Notes: generated from the letters alone by a model not told the origin. Positions 16,352 to 24,379 are shown, numbered from the stretch's first letter. The stretch is 27,261 nt of DNA from CADCWK01 sp964244115 (GCA_964244115.1 CAXTHM010000055.1:1-27261), one strand, 5' to 3'. Made by a program: numbers and translations.

Positions 16352-17467
16352 ATGCCGCGCGCTCTCCGTGCGATCCAGCCCCGTGTCCCCGTCATCGAAC
16401 CGTATGACGACGCCCCGCTCGGACCACACCAGATCCGGATCCGGACGACCTTCGCCTCGCCCAAGCACGGCACCGAGCTCGTCGGCTACCGCAACGAGCC
16501 GTCAGCGAACCGGCCCTACGACCCGGTCCTCGGCGCCGTCATCCCCCGCCCAGCCGGGGAGACCGTCCATGGGTTCCCGCGCGGCCTCGGCAATATGGCG
16601 ACCGGGGTCGTCGCCGAGATCGGCAGCGAGGTCTCACGCTTCCGGGTCGGCGACCGCGTCTTCGGCCATTTCCCGATTCGCGAGACCCAGACGGCCGCGG
16701 AGACGAACGCCGACCCGATGCCGGACGGGCTCAGCGACGAGGCGGCCGTCTGCCTGGACCCGGCGGTAATGGCCTACGCGATCCGTGACGGCGGGATCAA
16801 GCTGGGCGATACGGTCGCGATCTTCGGGCTGGGTGCGATCGGGCTGATGGCGCTCCAGCTCGCCCGGCTGGCGGGGGCCGCGAAGGTGATCGCCCTCGAC
16901 CCGATCGAGCGGCGCCGGACCGTCGCGACGGCGCTCGGGGCCGATGTGGTCCTCGACCCGACCGAGGGGGACGGGGACGCCGGGCTGGCCGTCCGGCGGC
17001 TGGGCGTCCCGGAGTCGCCCCGGACCGAGGCCCCTCGCCGCCGCCTGATCGGCGGCTACACCGAGCAGGCGACCCAGTTCAACGACCTCGGCGTCGATGT
17101 CGCGATCGAGACGTCCGGCAACACCTACGCCCTCAACCAGGCGATCCGGTCGACCCGGTTCGGCGGCACGGTCGTCCTGGTCTCGTTCTACGGCCGGGAG
17201 GCGCTCGGGGTCCATCTGGGCGACGAGTTCCACGTCAACCGGCTCCAGATGATCTCCGTCCGGGCGGAGAGCCTGCCGATGCGGGACGCACCCGGCTGGG
17301 ATCTGGAGCGGATGGTCGACGTCAGCCTCGACTGGCTGACGACTGGCCGCCTCCGCACGGACGGGATCGTCACCCCGATCGTCTCCTTCGAGGACAGCGC
17401 CGACGCCTACCGGGAGATCGACGAGCACCCCGAGCGATCGATCAAGCTCGGCATCCGGTTTCCCTGA
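16352..17467 (+). CDS. Medium-chain dehydrogenase/reductase (alcohol or sugar dehydrogenase-like)
   Basis: A 371-aa NAD(P)-dependent oxidoreductase of the MDR superfamily. The N-terminal GroES-like domain contains GVVAEIGSEVSRFRVGDRVF. The Rossmann fold has FGLGAIGLMALQLA with the dinucleotide loop GLGAIG at 159-164, and the acidic residue ALD at 181-183 that usually favours NAD. In place of the usual catalytic-zinc cysteine motif (GICGTD type) there is SPKHGTE at about 36-42. The four-cysteine structural zinc lobe is also missing, so this belongs to a zinc-poor GTE-type subgroup. ATG 16352 has GAGGAG five to six bases upstream. It converges on the sugar ABC genes and may act on an imported sugar or sugar acid, by context only. 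Confidence 0.85.
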   Translation: MPRALRAIQPRVPVIEPYDDAPLGPHQIRIRTTFASPKHGTELVGYRNEPSANRPYDPVLGAVIPRPAGETVHGFPRGLGNMATGVVAEIGSEVSRFRVGDRVFGHFPIRETQTAAETNADPMPDGLSDEAAVCLDPAVMAYAIRDGGIKLGDTVAIFGLGAIGLMALQLARLAGAAKVIALDPIERRRTVATALGADVVLDPTEGDGDAGLAVRRLGVPESPRTEAPRRRLIGGYTEQATQFNDLGVDVAIETSGNTYALNQAIRSTRFGGTVVLVSFYGREALGVHLGDEFHVNRLQMISVRAESLPMRDAPGWDLERMVDVSLDWLTTGRLRTDGIVTPIVSFEDSADAYREIDEHPERSIKLGIRFP

Positions 17468-17485
17468 CCGCGCGACCAGACGGAA

Positions 17486-17534
17486 CGACGAGCGGGGGAC
17501 CGGCGCGTGGCGTGCGCCGGTCCCCCGCTCGTCG
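17486..17534. terminator. Perfect 21-bp-arm hairpin, bidirectional terminator
   Basis: 17486-17506 and 17514-17534 are perfect inverted repeats around a 7-base loop, in the 140-base gap between the dehydrogenase and permease stop codons. There is no long T-tract on either side, common in high-GC genomes. Confidence 0.8.
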
Positions 17535-17607
17535 ACTGTGGGCGTCGGGCCATACCCGTTCCGGTCGATCGGCCGGCGCACCGGACTCGCCCGCGTGCCG
17601 GCCCCGG

Positions 17608-18489
17608 TCAGCCCTTGATCCCGACCGAGGCGATCCCGCCGATCAGCTTGTTCTGGGCCAGGAAGTAGACGACGAGCACCGGGATGATCGACATGAGGTT
17701 GGCCGCCATCATCTCGTTCCACTGGACCCCGACCCGGCGGACGAACGTCGCCAGGGCCAGCGCGACGGTGAACTGGTTCTGGTCGTCCAGGTACAGCAGT
17801 GGCCCGAAGAAGTCGTTCCAGGTCGCCAGGAAGGTGAAGACGGCGATCACCGTCAGCGCCGGGGCGCTGAGCGGCAGGATGATGCGGGCGTAGATCTGCC
17901 AGTAACTGGCGCCATCGATGCGGGCGGCCTCATCGAGTTCGCGCGGGATCGTCCGCATGTACTGCCGGAGGAGGAAGATGTAGAACGCGTTGCCGGTGAA
18001 CCAGGGGACGATCAGCGGCAGGTAGGTGCCGTACCACCCGATCTGGAAGTAGATCAGGAACTGCGGGATCAGCAGGACCGGTCCCGGCAGGAGCATCGTC
18101 GCGATCAGCAGCGTGAACATCGCGTCCTTGCCCCGGAAGTGCAGCCGGGCGAACGGGTAGGCGATCAGCGAGCAGGAGATGACGGCCCCGATGATCGCCA
18201 GGCCGCTGATCAGGGCGCTGTTGGCCGCGTAGCGCAGGAACGGCTGGTCCGGGTTGAGCAGCGCGTCGCTGAACGTCCGCCAGTGCCAGTACTCCGTCGG
18301 GAACCACTCCGGTGGAAAAGTGAAGACCGGCGCCAGATCGGGCTTGAGGGCCGCGGTCAGCATCCAGCCGATGGGCAGGAGGATGAACAGGGAGAACGCT
18401 AGGAGGAGCCCGTAGAGGACCAGGGCCCGAGCGATGCCACCCATGCGCCGTCCGGTCAGGCGCCAGTCAGTCCGTTCGATCGTCGCCAT
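17608..18489 (-). CDS. Carbohydrate ABC transporter permease, MalG type
   Basis: A 293-aa inner-membrane permease of the MalG/CUT1 group with about six helices. The conserved EAA loop ELDEAARIDGASYWQIY, which docks the ATPase, is present, and the protein ends in LAQNKLIGGIASVGIKG, characteristic of the family. It imports a sugar or oligosaccharide together with the permease encoded 17 bases upstream and the binding protein beyond it. ATG 18489 follows ACGAGGC. The open frame continues upstream through the other permease in another phase; that extension is spurious. No ATPase gene lies in the window. Confidence 0.93.
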   Translation of the reverse strand: MATIERTDWRLTGRRMGGIARALVLYGLLLAFSLFILLPIGWMLTAALKPDLAPVFTFPPEWFPTEYWHWRTFSDALLNPDQPFLRYAANSALISGLAIIGAVISCSLIAYPFARLHFRGKDAMFTLLIATMLLPGPVLLIPQFLIYFQIGWYGTYLPLIVPWFTGNAFYIFLLRQYMRTIPRELDEAARIDGASYWQIYARIILPLSAPALTVIAVFTFLATWNDFFGPLLYLDDQNQFTVALALATFVRRVGVQWNEMMAANLMSIIPVLVVYFLAQNKLIGGIASVGIKG

Positions 18490-18506
18490 CGTGCCTCGTT
18501 CCCCGC

Positions 18507-19412
18507 CTATTGGGTCTCGTAGAAGACGTAGCGCTTCTCGAGCCGGAAGAGTATCCAGACCGTGACCAGCCCGATGACGGTGAGGATCCAGGACAGCGCC
18601 GCGGCGTACCCCAGGAACCCCTCGGTGAACCCCTTGCGGTACATGTATAGCAGGTAGAACAGTAGCGAGTTCGCCGGGCCGCCGCTTGCGCCGCCCGTCA
18701 GGACGAACGCCAGCCCGAACATCTGGAACGCCTCGATCACCCCGGTGATCAGCAGGAAGAAGATCGTCGGCGACAGCATCGGCAGGGTGATGTGCCGGAA
18801 CTTCGCGATCGGTCCCGCTCCGTCGATGGCCGCGGCCTCGTACAGCTGCGGGGGGACGTTCTGCAGCCCCGCGAGGTAGATGACCGCCATGCCGCCGACC
18901 CCCCATAGCCCGACCAGCGCCAGACCCGGCATGGCCCAGGAGGGGTCCTGGAACCAGTAGGGCGGGCTCTCGAAACCCATCTCGTACAGGAAGTAGTTGA
19001 CGGCGCCGAGGTCCGGGTTGAGCAGGTTCAGCCAGAGGATGCCGACGGCCACGCCCGGCAGGACGGCCGGGATGTAGAGGATCGTCCGGAACAGGTTCAT
19101 CCCCGGCAGCCGCTGGTTGAGCAGCAGCGAGAGGAACAGCCCGGTGATCAGGAACAGCGGCGTCGTGAACACGACCCAGCGCAGCGTGACCAGCAGCGAC
19201 TGGTAGAAGTACTCGTCGCCGGTAAAGATCTCGACGTAGTTCTGGACCCCGACGAACTGCCCCGCGATCAGGAGCCGCTCGTCCGTCATGCTGACCCAGA
19301 CCGCCCAGATGAGCGGGATCAGCAGGAACGCCACCAGCCCGACGAACCACGGCAACAGGAACAGGTAGGCCACCCGCTCCTCCCGCCGCGCGTTCCTGCC
19401 CAGCCTCGCCAC
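18507..19412 (-). CDS. Carbohydrate ABC transporter permease, MalF/UgpA type
   Basis: A 301-aa permease with six hydrophobic helices, the first at FLLPWFVGLVAFLLIP. The EAA loop LYEAAAIDGAGPIAKFRHI is close to consensus, as is the WVSMTDE segment after helix 1. The GTG at 19412 has GGAGGTGGGCGG just upstream. It forms the transmembrane heterodimer with the next gene. A large stem-loop lies between this gene and the upstream binding-protein gene. Confidence 0.93.
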   Translation of the reverse strand: MARLGRNARREERVAYLFLLPWFVGLVAFLLIPLIWAVWVSMTDERLLIAGQFVGVQNYVEIFTGDEYFYQSLLVTLRWVVFTTPLFLITGLFLSLLLNQRLPGMNLFRTILYIPAVLPGVAVGILWLNLLNPDLGAVNYFLYEMGFESPPYWFQDPSWAMPGLALVGLWGVGGMAVIYLAGLQNVPPQLYEAAAIDGAGPIAKFRHITLPMLSPTIFFLLITGVIEAFQMFGLAFVLTGGASGGPANSLLFYLLYMYRKGFTEGFLGYAAALSWILTVIGLVTVWILFRLEKRYVFYETQ

Positions 19413-19425
19413 CCGCCCACCTCCA

Positions 19426-19472
19426 CCTCGGGACGTTCCAGCGCCGTTCGCCGGCGCTCGAACGTCCCGAGG
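19426..19472 (-). promoter_or_regulatory. Long intercistronic stem-loop between binding protein and permease genes
   Basis: 19426-19446 and 19452-19472 form a 21-bp stem with one mismatch and a 5-base loop, ending 14 bases before the permease GTG. In many binding-protein operons (malE-malF is the model) a stem-loop here protects the upstream mRNA or stops part of transcription, giving more binding protein than permease. That role is inferred. Confidence 0.65.
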
Positions 19473-19527
19473 ACATCAACCGGCTGTCACCTCCGGCGGC
19501 GCCTCATCGGGCCACCGTGCTATCGGG

Positions 19528-19564
19528 CCCGGGCTCCGTCCCCCGGCGGGAACCGAAGCCCGGG
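19528..19564 (-). terminator. Second hairpin just after the binding-protein stop
   Basis: cccgggct at 19528-19535 pairs with agcccggg at 19557-19564 across about 21 bases. It begins nine bases beyond the binding-protein stop codon. It may act with the longer stem-loop as an attenuator. Confidence 0.35.
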
Positions 19565-19572
19565 TTCGCGGG

Positions 19573-20877
19573 TCAGGCCGGGGGTGGAGCCAGCGCTTCC
19601 CAGTCCAGCCAGGCCTGATCGAGGAGCGGCTGGGTCGTCGCCACCGCCGCGTCCAGCAGCGGCCGCGCGTCTTCCTGACGCTCGACGGTCATCAGCCGGA
19701 AGATCTCGGCGGAGTCGTAGGCTCCTTCCGGTAGTTGCGGCACGAAGACCTGCGGCTTGGCCTGCTGGAGGACGGTCAGGTATTCCTGCGAGACGGGGTC
19801 GTTCTGCCCCCAGCCGACCTCTTGGGCGACCCGGTTGGAAAGCGGCGGGTCGGCCGACACCTCGGTCCGGATGTACTGGGCATCGGTCGCGATGAAGCGC
19901 AGGAACGAGAGCGCCTCCTGGGGATGGGCCGAACCGGTGAACGTCCCCCACGGCGACGTCCAGGTGTCGACGAAGGACTCCGACCCGTCCAGGACGTAGA
20001 ACGGGGCCATCCCAAAGTCGATACCGTTGGCCTCGTACTTGGCGACCTCGGTGAAGTCGCTCCAGGTGATCGCGATCTTGCCCTGGGCGAACAGGTCGGA
20101 CTCCCCGGCCGGCACGGTCTGCAGGACGCTGGTGCTGGGCGCGTAGCCATCGCGGACCAGTCCGGTCCCGAGGTTCCAGGCCTGGACCATCTGCTCGGAG
20201 TTGAGGTTGCCCGTCACCGTGCGGCCATCGTCGCCGTAAGCCCACCGCGCCCAGATGTCGAAGTGCGACGGCTGAACGGAGCACCCGTAGACGGCGTTGG
20301 CGGGGTTACGGTCGGGATGGCCGGTCCGCCGGCAGATGTCGGCGTACTGGGTCCAGGTCAGCGACTGGGTCGTGCTCGGGTACGGCAGCCCAGCCTGGTC
20401 GAAGAGCGCCTTGTTGTAGAACAGGACGTTCCCGCCCAGGAAATCCCCGACACCGTAGATGCCGGCGGCGATGTCGCCCTCCGGCGCGGCGCGGGCGATC
20501 CCGCCGACATTGAAGTCGGCCGGGTCGATCCCCCACTGGGCGAGGTCGTCCGACAGTTCGACGACCAGCCCGGCCTTCATCCAGGCGCGGTCCTCGATGA
20601 TCGCGATGTCCGGCGGGCTGCCAGCGGTCAGTGCCGTGCGGACCTTGTCCTGGTACTGGGCCTCGGGGTAGGCGGTGTAGTTGATCGTGATGGTCGGGTT
20701 CTGTTCCTGGAACCGCTCGATGTAGGTCTTGATGGCCGGGTCGTCCGGGGCGAGGTAGCTCCAGACGCTGAGCTCGACGTTCTGGGCACGAGCCGCACCG
20801 CTCTGGAGCGGCAGCAGCGCGACGACGACCAGCAGGATGACCAGACGAAGCGAGATCCGGCGGCGATGATGGTTCAT
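19573..20877 (-). CDS. Extracellular sugar-binding protein (ABC transporter, family 1)
   Basis: A 434-aa solute-binding protein. The N-terminus MNHHRRRISLRL leads into a hydrophobic core ending at GAARAQ, a signal-peptidase I type signal without a lipobox cysteine. The mature part starts NVELSVWSYLAPDD. It has the family's periplasmic fold hallmarks, such as TAGSPPDIAIIE and a helical C-terminal lobe. ATG 20877 has a perfect GAGGAGG seven bases upstream; the longer open frame to 20988 is not needed. It delivers substrate to the two permeases downstream. The ligand cannot be read from sequence. Confidence 0.93.
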   Translation of the reverse strand: MNHHRRRISLRLVILLVVVALLPLQSGAARAQNVELSVWSYLAPDDPAIKTYIERFQEQNPTITINYTAYPEAQYQDKVRTALTAGSPPDIAIIEDRAWMKAGLVVELSDDLAQWGIDPADFNVGGIARAAPEGDIAAGIYGVGDFLGGNVLFYNKALFDQAGLPYPSTTQSLTWTQYADICRRTGHPDRNPANAVYGCSVQPSHFDIWARWAYGDDGRTVTGNLNSEQMVQAWNLGTGLVRDGYAPSTSVLQTVPAGESDLFAQGKIAITWSDFTEVAKYEANGIDFGMAPFYVLDGSESFVDTWTSPWGTFTGSAHPQEALSFLRFIATDAQYIRTEVSADPPLSNRVAQEVGWGQNDPVSQEYLTVLQQAKPQVFVPQLPEGAYDSAEIFRLMTVERQEDARPLLDAAVATTQPLLDQAWLDWEALAPPPA

Positions 20878-21193
20878 GCGATCCTCCTCAGCGAGGCAAC
20901 GGGCGAAGACAGCCGGGCACGAGGCGGCTGCCGGGAACGACGCATGATTTGAGGGGCTCCGATGCCTCCTTCCCGGAAACCACGTCACTGATCGTCGACG
21001 ACGGCGTCATCGAGGCGTCCGAACGATCCGTGCAGCGGGACACGAGCGTGAGGCGCTCCTCCCGATGCGCGATCCGGAGCCAACCAGGCCGATCGGGTCA
21101 TGGGCTGACGGGCATCATCCGACCGGGTGTCCCGCGTGTCAAGCGTCTGGGGCGGTACGTCGAGGAACAGCCTGCCCGACGGTGGCCGGAAGG
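20878..21193. other. Intergenic region upstream of the binding-protein gene
   Basis: These 316 bases contain no supported gene. They probably carry the promoter of the transport operon. The only dyad I noticed is the 10-bp palindrome tcgtcgacga at 20992-21001, about 115 bases before the ATG, a weak operator candidate. Confidence 0.35.
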
Positions 21194-21952
21194 TCAGGCA
21201 CTGGCCCAGAGCGAGCGGACATGGGCGACGGTCGCTCGCAGCGCGTCATCGAATGGCCCGACGATCCGGCACTCGATGCCGACCCAGCCGTCGTAGCCGA
21301 TCTCCTTCAGAGCCCGGAAGCCAGGGAGGAAATCCAGATGACCGTTGCCGGGCTGCTGCCGGTTGCTGTCGGCGGCGTGGACGTAGGCGATGTGTTCGCC
21401 ACCGGCGCGGATGCTGGCGGCAATGTCGATCTCCTCGATGTTCATGTGGAAGAAGTCGGCCATCGTGGCGATCCCCAGCCCGGCCGCGCGGGCGAACCCG
21501 ACGCCCTGCTCGACCCGGTTGACCAGGTACGCCTCGTAGCGGTTGAGCGGCTCGAGGAACAGCGGCACCCCGGCCGCCAGCGCGACCGGCGCGAGCTCGG
21601 CCAGTTGCGTCGCCAGCAGATCCGCCTCCAGCTCGGCCCCGGTCCGGTACGGCGACAGATCGGGCAGGGACGCCCGCCCACCGAACTGCGGTACCTCCAG
21701 GACANNNNNNNNNNGGGTCAGCGCCAGCGATGCCCGCCGCACCGCCGGGTCCGGGTCGAGCAGCTTCATCCCGCCGGCGATGTTCGCCGCCCGGACCGAC
21801 GACCCGGCGAACGCCGCGAGCACCTCGTCGTCCGACAGGCGCAGCGATCCCGACGACAACTCAATCCCCTCGATCCCCAGGCGTTCGAGATAGGCGAGCC
21901 GGTCCGGGAGCGTCTCACCCGGCGTCATGTCTTCCCGCAGCGCGATGTGCAT
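21194..21952 (-). CDS. Sugar phosphate isomerase/epimerase-like TIM barrel (interrupted by an N gap)
   Basis: A xylose-isomerase-like TIM-barrel protein that would isomerise or epimerise a sugar. Recognisable elements are GIEGIEL near the N-terminus, VLEVPQFGG, the metal-ligand Glu in FLEPLNRYEAYLVN, FHMNIEE, YVHAADSNRQQPG and GIECR at the last strand. ATG 21952 has GAGGGA about six bases upstream. A 10-N run at 21705-21714 falls after residue 79, where family members have a helix of roughly 15 residues before the VLEVPQ strand. The gap therefore hides real sequence, although ten N happen to keep the frame. It lies upstream of the sugar-binding protein on the same strand and fits catabolism of the imported sugar. 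Confidence 0.85.
   Translation of the reverse strand: MHIALREDMTPGETLPDRLAYLERLGIEGIELSSGSLRLSDDEVLAAFAGSSVRAANIAGGMKLLDPDPAVRRASLALTXXXXVLEVPQFGGRASLPDLSPYRTGAELEADLLATQLAELAPVALAAGVPLFLEPLNRYEAYLVNRVEQGVGFARAAGLGIATMADFFHMNIEEIDIAASIRAGGEHIAYVHAADSNRQQPGNGHLDFLPGFRALKEIGYDGWVGIECRIVGPFDDALRATVAHVRSLWASA
21705..21714. other. Assembly N-run hiding real sequence
   Basis: Ten N within the TIM-barrel gene. Deleting them breaks the frame, and a helix expected in the fold is absent, so the true gap is probably several tens of bases. Confidence 0.55.
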
Positions 21953-21998
21953 GGTGGTCCCTCGGTCATGTCGACAGGCAGGATGACGGCTACCGTCA

Positions 21999-22853
21999 CT
22001 ATGGCAAAGGCGTGGCTGGCTCGGCAAGAGCCCAGAGCAGGGTGTCCCGCACGACGGGCCCGAACCGAGCGGCCAGATCGTGCCCCGTCTCCTCATCGAT
22101 ATACCCGTTGAGCGCGAACGCGAACATCAGCGGCTCGCGACCGCCGAGCATCGCCCCGGCGAAGCCGACGGCCAGCAGGGGCGGCGGGGCGACGTAGCCA
22201 CTCTTGCGCAGACAGGTGATGCCGGGAGCCCAGACGAAACCCTGATCGCGGTCCTCGCTCCCGAGGATATCGCGAAAGGTCGCGTCGACCTCCGGGTCGG
22301 TCAGCATCCGGCCGGAGAGGGCGAACCGGTAGAACCGGACCATGTCTGCGACGGTCGAGCGACAGCAGCGGGGCTCGAACAGGGAATCCGCCGTCGCCTG
22401 CGCATAGAGAGTCCGCAGATCAGGATCGATGATCGTCGACGTGAGCCCGGCGAGCGCGATCAGCTCGTCGATCGCACCCTCCGGCAGCCAGTCGATGACC
22501 ATCTGGGTAGCCGTGTTGTCGCTCCGCCCCATCATCGCGACGAGCACATCCCGAGCGGCGATGTCGTGCCCGTCCCGCAGGTTCTCCAGCACCTCGCTGC
22601 CTGGAATCCGGGCCTGAGGGGACACGGTGAAGACCTGGTCCCAACTGGCCCGACCACGCTCGACCCCGAGAGCGAAGGCCGCTAGCAGCAAGACCTTGAA
22701 GACGCTCCCCATTTCGAGAACGAGACCCTCGTTCAACGAGATCAGCCCATGGCTCCGCGCCTCGTCATTCCCCGGCGCGACCAGCACCCCAACGTTCGGG
22801 CCGAGCGACTGCCAGCGCCGCCGGAGCGCTTCGTCGGATAGTGTCTGGTCGGT
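21999..22853 (-). pseudogene. Class A beta-lactamase-fold serine hydrolase, 5' end doubtful
   Basis: A penicillin-recognising serine hydrolase. Counting from GTG 22787 it has SVFK at 28-31 (catalytic Ser and Lys), SDN at 89-91 and KSG at 195-197, all at class A spacing. Where class A enzymes have the ExxLN omega loop it has DPDLR, so the deacylating Glu and Asn seem missing and true beta-lactamase activity is unlikely. Homology to the family N-terminus (DEALRRRWQSLGPNVGVLV) continues upstream of GTG 22787 to an in-frame TAG at 22854-22856. That stretch has no ATG, GTG or TTG, and GTG 22787 has no RBS and would remove the first helix. The 5' end may have been cut off where the accessory patch begins, or an unusual start is used. 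Confidence 0.65.
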
Positions 22854-22882
22854 CTAATCGCCGGAGTGCAGTACCCGATTCC

Positions 22883-23182
22883 TCAACTCGCGATCAACTG
22901 GTCTTCCCGAATCACATGCCGGCGCCGAAGAATGGGCACGGAGCGGCGAGGTCGTGGGCGTCGACGACTCATCCCCCGCGTCAGGGCGATGAGTGCGGCA
23001 CCGGTGGCGATGTGCTGCCACTGATCCTCGTCCGAGGTCCAACTCAGATCGAGGTCCGCGGCGTACCCATCACCGAAGTCAGCGATCAGATCGCCAGCGA
23101 CCTGGAGAGCGTCTAACCCGCTGACATACGTATTGATGATATTTCGACTTTTGATGTCCCACAGCGAGAAGTAACCGGTCAC
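22883..23182 (-). CDS. Small GYFS-type protein, paralogue B
   Basis: A 99-aa protein beginning MTGYFSLWDIKSRN. The core is about 65 residues ending in HIATGAALIAL, followed by an Arg-rich basic tail. I do not know the function. GTG 23182 is chosen because GGAGGG lies upstream at the right distance and because its paralogue (23715-24008) starts at the same place; the open frame to 23215 has no support. Both copies end in almost the same 12 bases before TGA. It follows the 117-aa gene by 22 bases, so the two form an operon. Small size, linkage and duplication are consistent with an antitoxin or immunity role, unproven. Confidence 0.65.
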   Translation of the reverse strand: MTGYFSLWDIKSRNIINTYVSGLDALQVAGDLIADFGDGYAADLDLSWTSDEDQWQHIATGAALIALTRGMSRRRPRPRRSVPILRRRHVIREDQLIAS

Positions 23183-23204
23183 CGCACATCCCTCCACACC
23201 ACTG

Positions 23205-23558
23205 CTACAGCTCAATGATACCGGTTACCCATGAGAGGAGGACATCGGGCGGCACCCAGACCGTCCAGTGACCTGGCGTCTTCGTCGTCCGTCTTGCGGA
23301 GATCGGACAGTGACCAGGAACTTTCAGTTCGACTGCATGGGTACCAAGCCAGCGACTTCGTGTCCGATGTTGACGAGTGAAGTCAAGCGAATCGAAAACT
23401 GACAATCCCGACCAGAGGAGCGCATCTTCGGGCGAGAGGGGTCGCTTTGGCTCTCGTTTGAGTTCGAGGTTGGACGTCAAATCATCCCTGCTCAACTGAT
23501 TACCAGCCAGGATTCGATATAGGAGACCCGGCAAGGTGCGGTTGGCGTCATCGCTCAA
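23205..23558 (-). CDS. Unrecognised 117-aa protein
   Basis: I do not recognise this protein. The first half is charged and helical (SRDDLTSNLELKRE, then LSPEDALLWSGLSVFDSLDF). The second is strand-rich and aromatic (WTVWVPPDVLLSWVTG). There is no signal or membrane segment. The TTG at 23558 has GAGGG eight bases upstream and overlaps the TGA of the lutA-like remnant as TTGA, so it was probably once translationally coupled to an intact gene there. The GYFS paralogue B follows closely. It could be the effector of a two-gene unit. Confidence 0.55.
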   Translation of the reverse strand: MSDDANRTLPGLLYRILAGNQLSRDDLTSNLELKREPKRPLSPEDALLWSGLSVFDSLDFTRQHRTRSRWLGTHAVELKVPGHCPISARRTTKTPGHWTVWVPPDVLLSWVTGIIEL

Positions 23559-23695
23559 CGTTCATCCCTCGATCGACTACCGATGCGCTTCGCCAGCAAG
23601 TCCGCGATGTGGACGACGTGCGTGGACCATTGGGCGGCTTCGACGCTGCGCAGGTGCATGGCGCAACCCGGACTGGCAGTCCTCACGGCCTCGAG
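23555..23695 (-). pseudogene. Remnant of a lutA-like (CCG-domain) 3' end
   Basis: The minus strand encodes SPGCAMHLRSVEAAQ and VVHIADLLAKR. This matches the end of the neighbouring LutBA (QGCIMHLRGGVDAARR, then VVHIAELLAER) with one codon deleted. At DNA level the match runs over about 100 bases with many substitutions, so it is a diverged copy and not a recent duplication. Upstream of about 23690 the similarity fades within a few codons of the stop of GYFS paralogue A. No start codon or upstream domains are present. Confidence 0.7.
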
Positions 23696-23714
23696 AACCG
23701 AGACGAACACGCTG

Positions 23715-24008
23715 TCAACTGGCGATGCGCTCCCGAACCACAGTTCGCCGTCTCCGCATGGCGATTGGACCACGACGACCAGGACGGCGACTGCCATGCC
23801 CGCTCACGAGCGCGACCAGCGCCGCGCCGGTCGCAATGCGCTGTGCCTCGTCGTTTGACGAGACCCATGCGAGATCGAGGTGGTCTGCAAAGCCTAACCC
23901 GTTGGCCTCGATGAGCGCGGCTATGAGTCGTAGTGCCGATGGACCATCGTCGTATTCTGCAATGAAGTTTCCTGTTTTCCTGCCCCAGATCGAGAAATAT
24001 CCAGCCAC
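23715..24008 (-). CDS. Small GYFS-type protein, paralogue A
   Basis: A 97-aa protein beginning MAGYFSIWGRKTGNF. It is homologous over its whole length to the 22883-23182 product, including FADHLDLAW versus YAADLDLSW, RIATGAALVAL and the Arg-rich tail ending in IAS. GTG 24008 follows GGGGAGGGG at about nine bases; the ATG at 24059 would add 17 residues not shared with the paralogue. It lies between lutBA and the lutA-like remnant. Function unknown. Confidence 0.65.
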   Translation of the reverse strand: MAGYFSIWGRKTGNFIAEYDDGPSALRLIAALIEANGLGFADHLDLAWVSSNDEAQRIATGAALVALVSGHGSRRPGRRGPIAMRRRRTVVRERIAS

Positions 24009-24379
24009 GACGTGTTGCCCCTCCCCAACCGTCATGTTAGCCGTCAGTCGCTCCAGCATGACCTGAATGTCGGCTCAAACAGTCCAGCGGGCGGCGCTAG
24101 ATCCGGTCCGCTCGGCGCGGAAGTGATCACCGACCATGAATTAACGTTCCACGACGAATCGACCTGACCACTGACTATGGCACCCATGCGTGGCGGCAAC
24201 GGATAGGGGACCGAACATCGATAACCCTTCCCCGAGCTCACTCACCCTCTGGCGTCAAATCCCTCGTGCTCAAGCGCCCTGCTTCGACATTTGACGTGAA
24301 ATCTACCCGACTGACCTGAGGTATATCGACGATTCGACAGAACACGAGGGAGGTGGCGGCCGCGAATGAGGGTCCTGAA
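24009..24379. other. Region between lutBA and GYFS gene A, with one dyad
   Basis: These 371 bases have no supported gene and are visibly richer in AT than lutBA. An 8-bp inverted repeat, cgtcaaat at 24253-24260 and atttgacg at 24289-24296, is the only structure I see. It may be part of a terminator or operator. A promoter for the GYFS gene is expected here. Confidence 0.35.

Noticed and set aside
19735..20952. 405-codon open frame on + over the binding-protein gene
   Set aside because: Shadow of a well-supported minus-strand gene; low-complexity product.
21999..22787. True class A beta-lactamase (antibiotic resistance gene)
   Set aside because: The omega-loop Glu and Asn are not at the expected positions, no signal peptide is present and the 5' end looks incomplete.
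23797..24080. LutA-like remnant as a real 80-codon gene starting at 23797
   Set aside because: The first half overlaps GYFS paralogue A in another frame, and only the last 35 or so codons resemble anything, so I call it a remnant.
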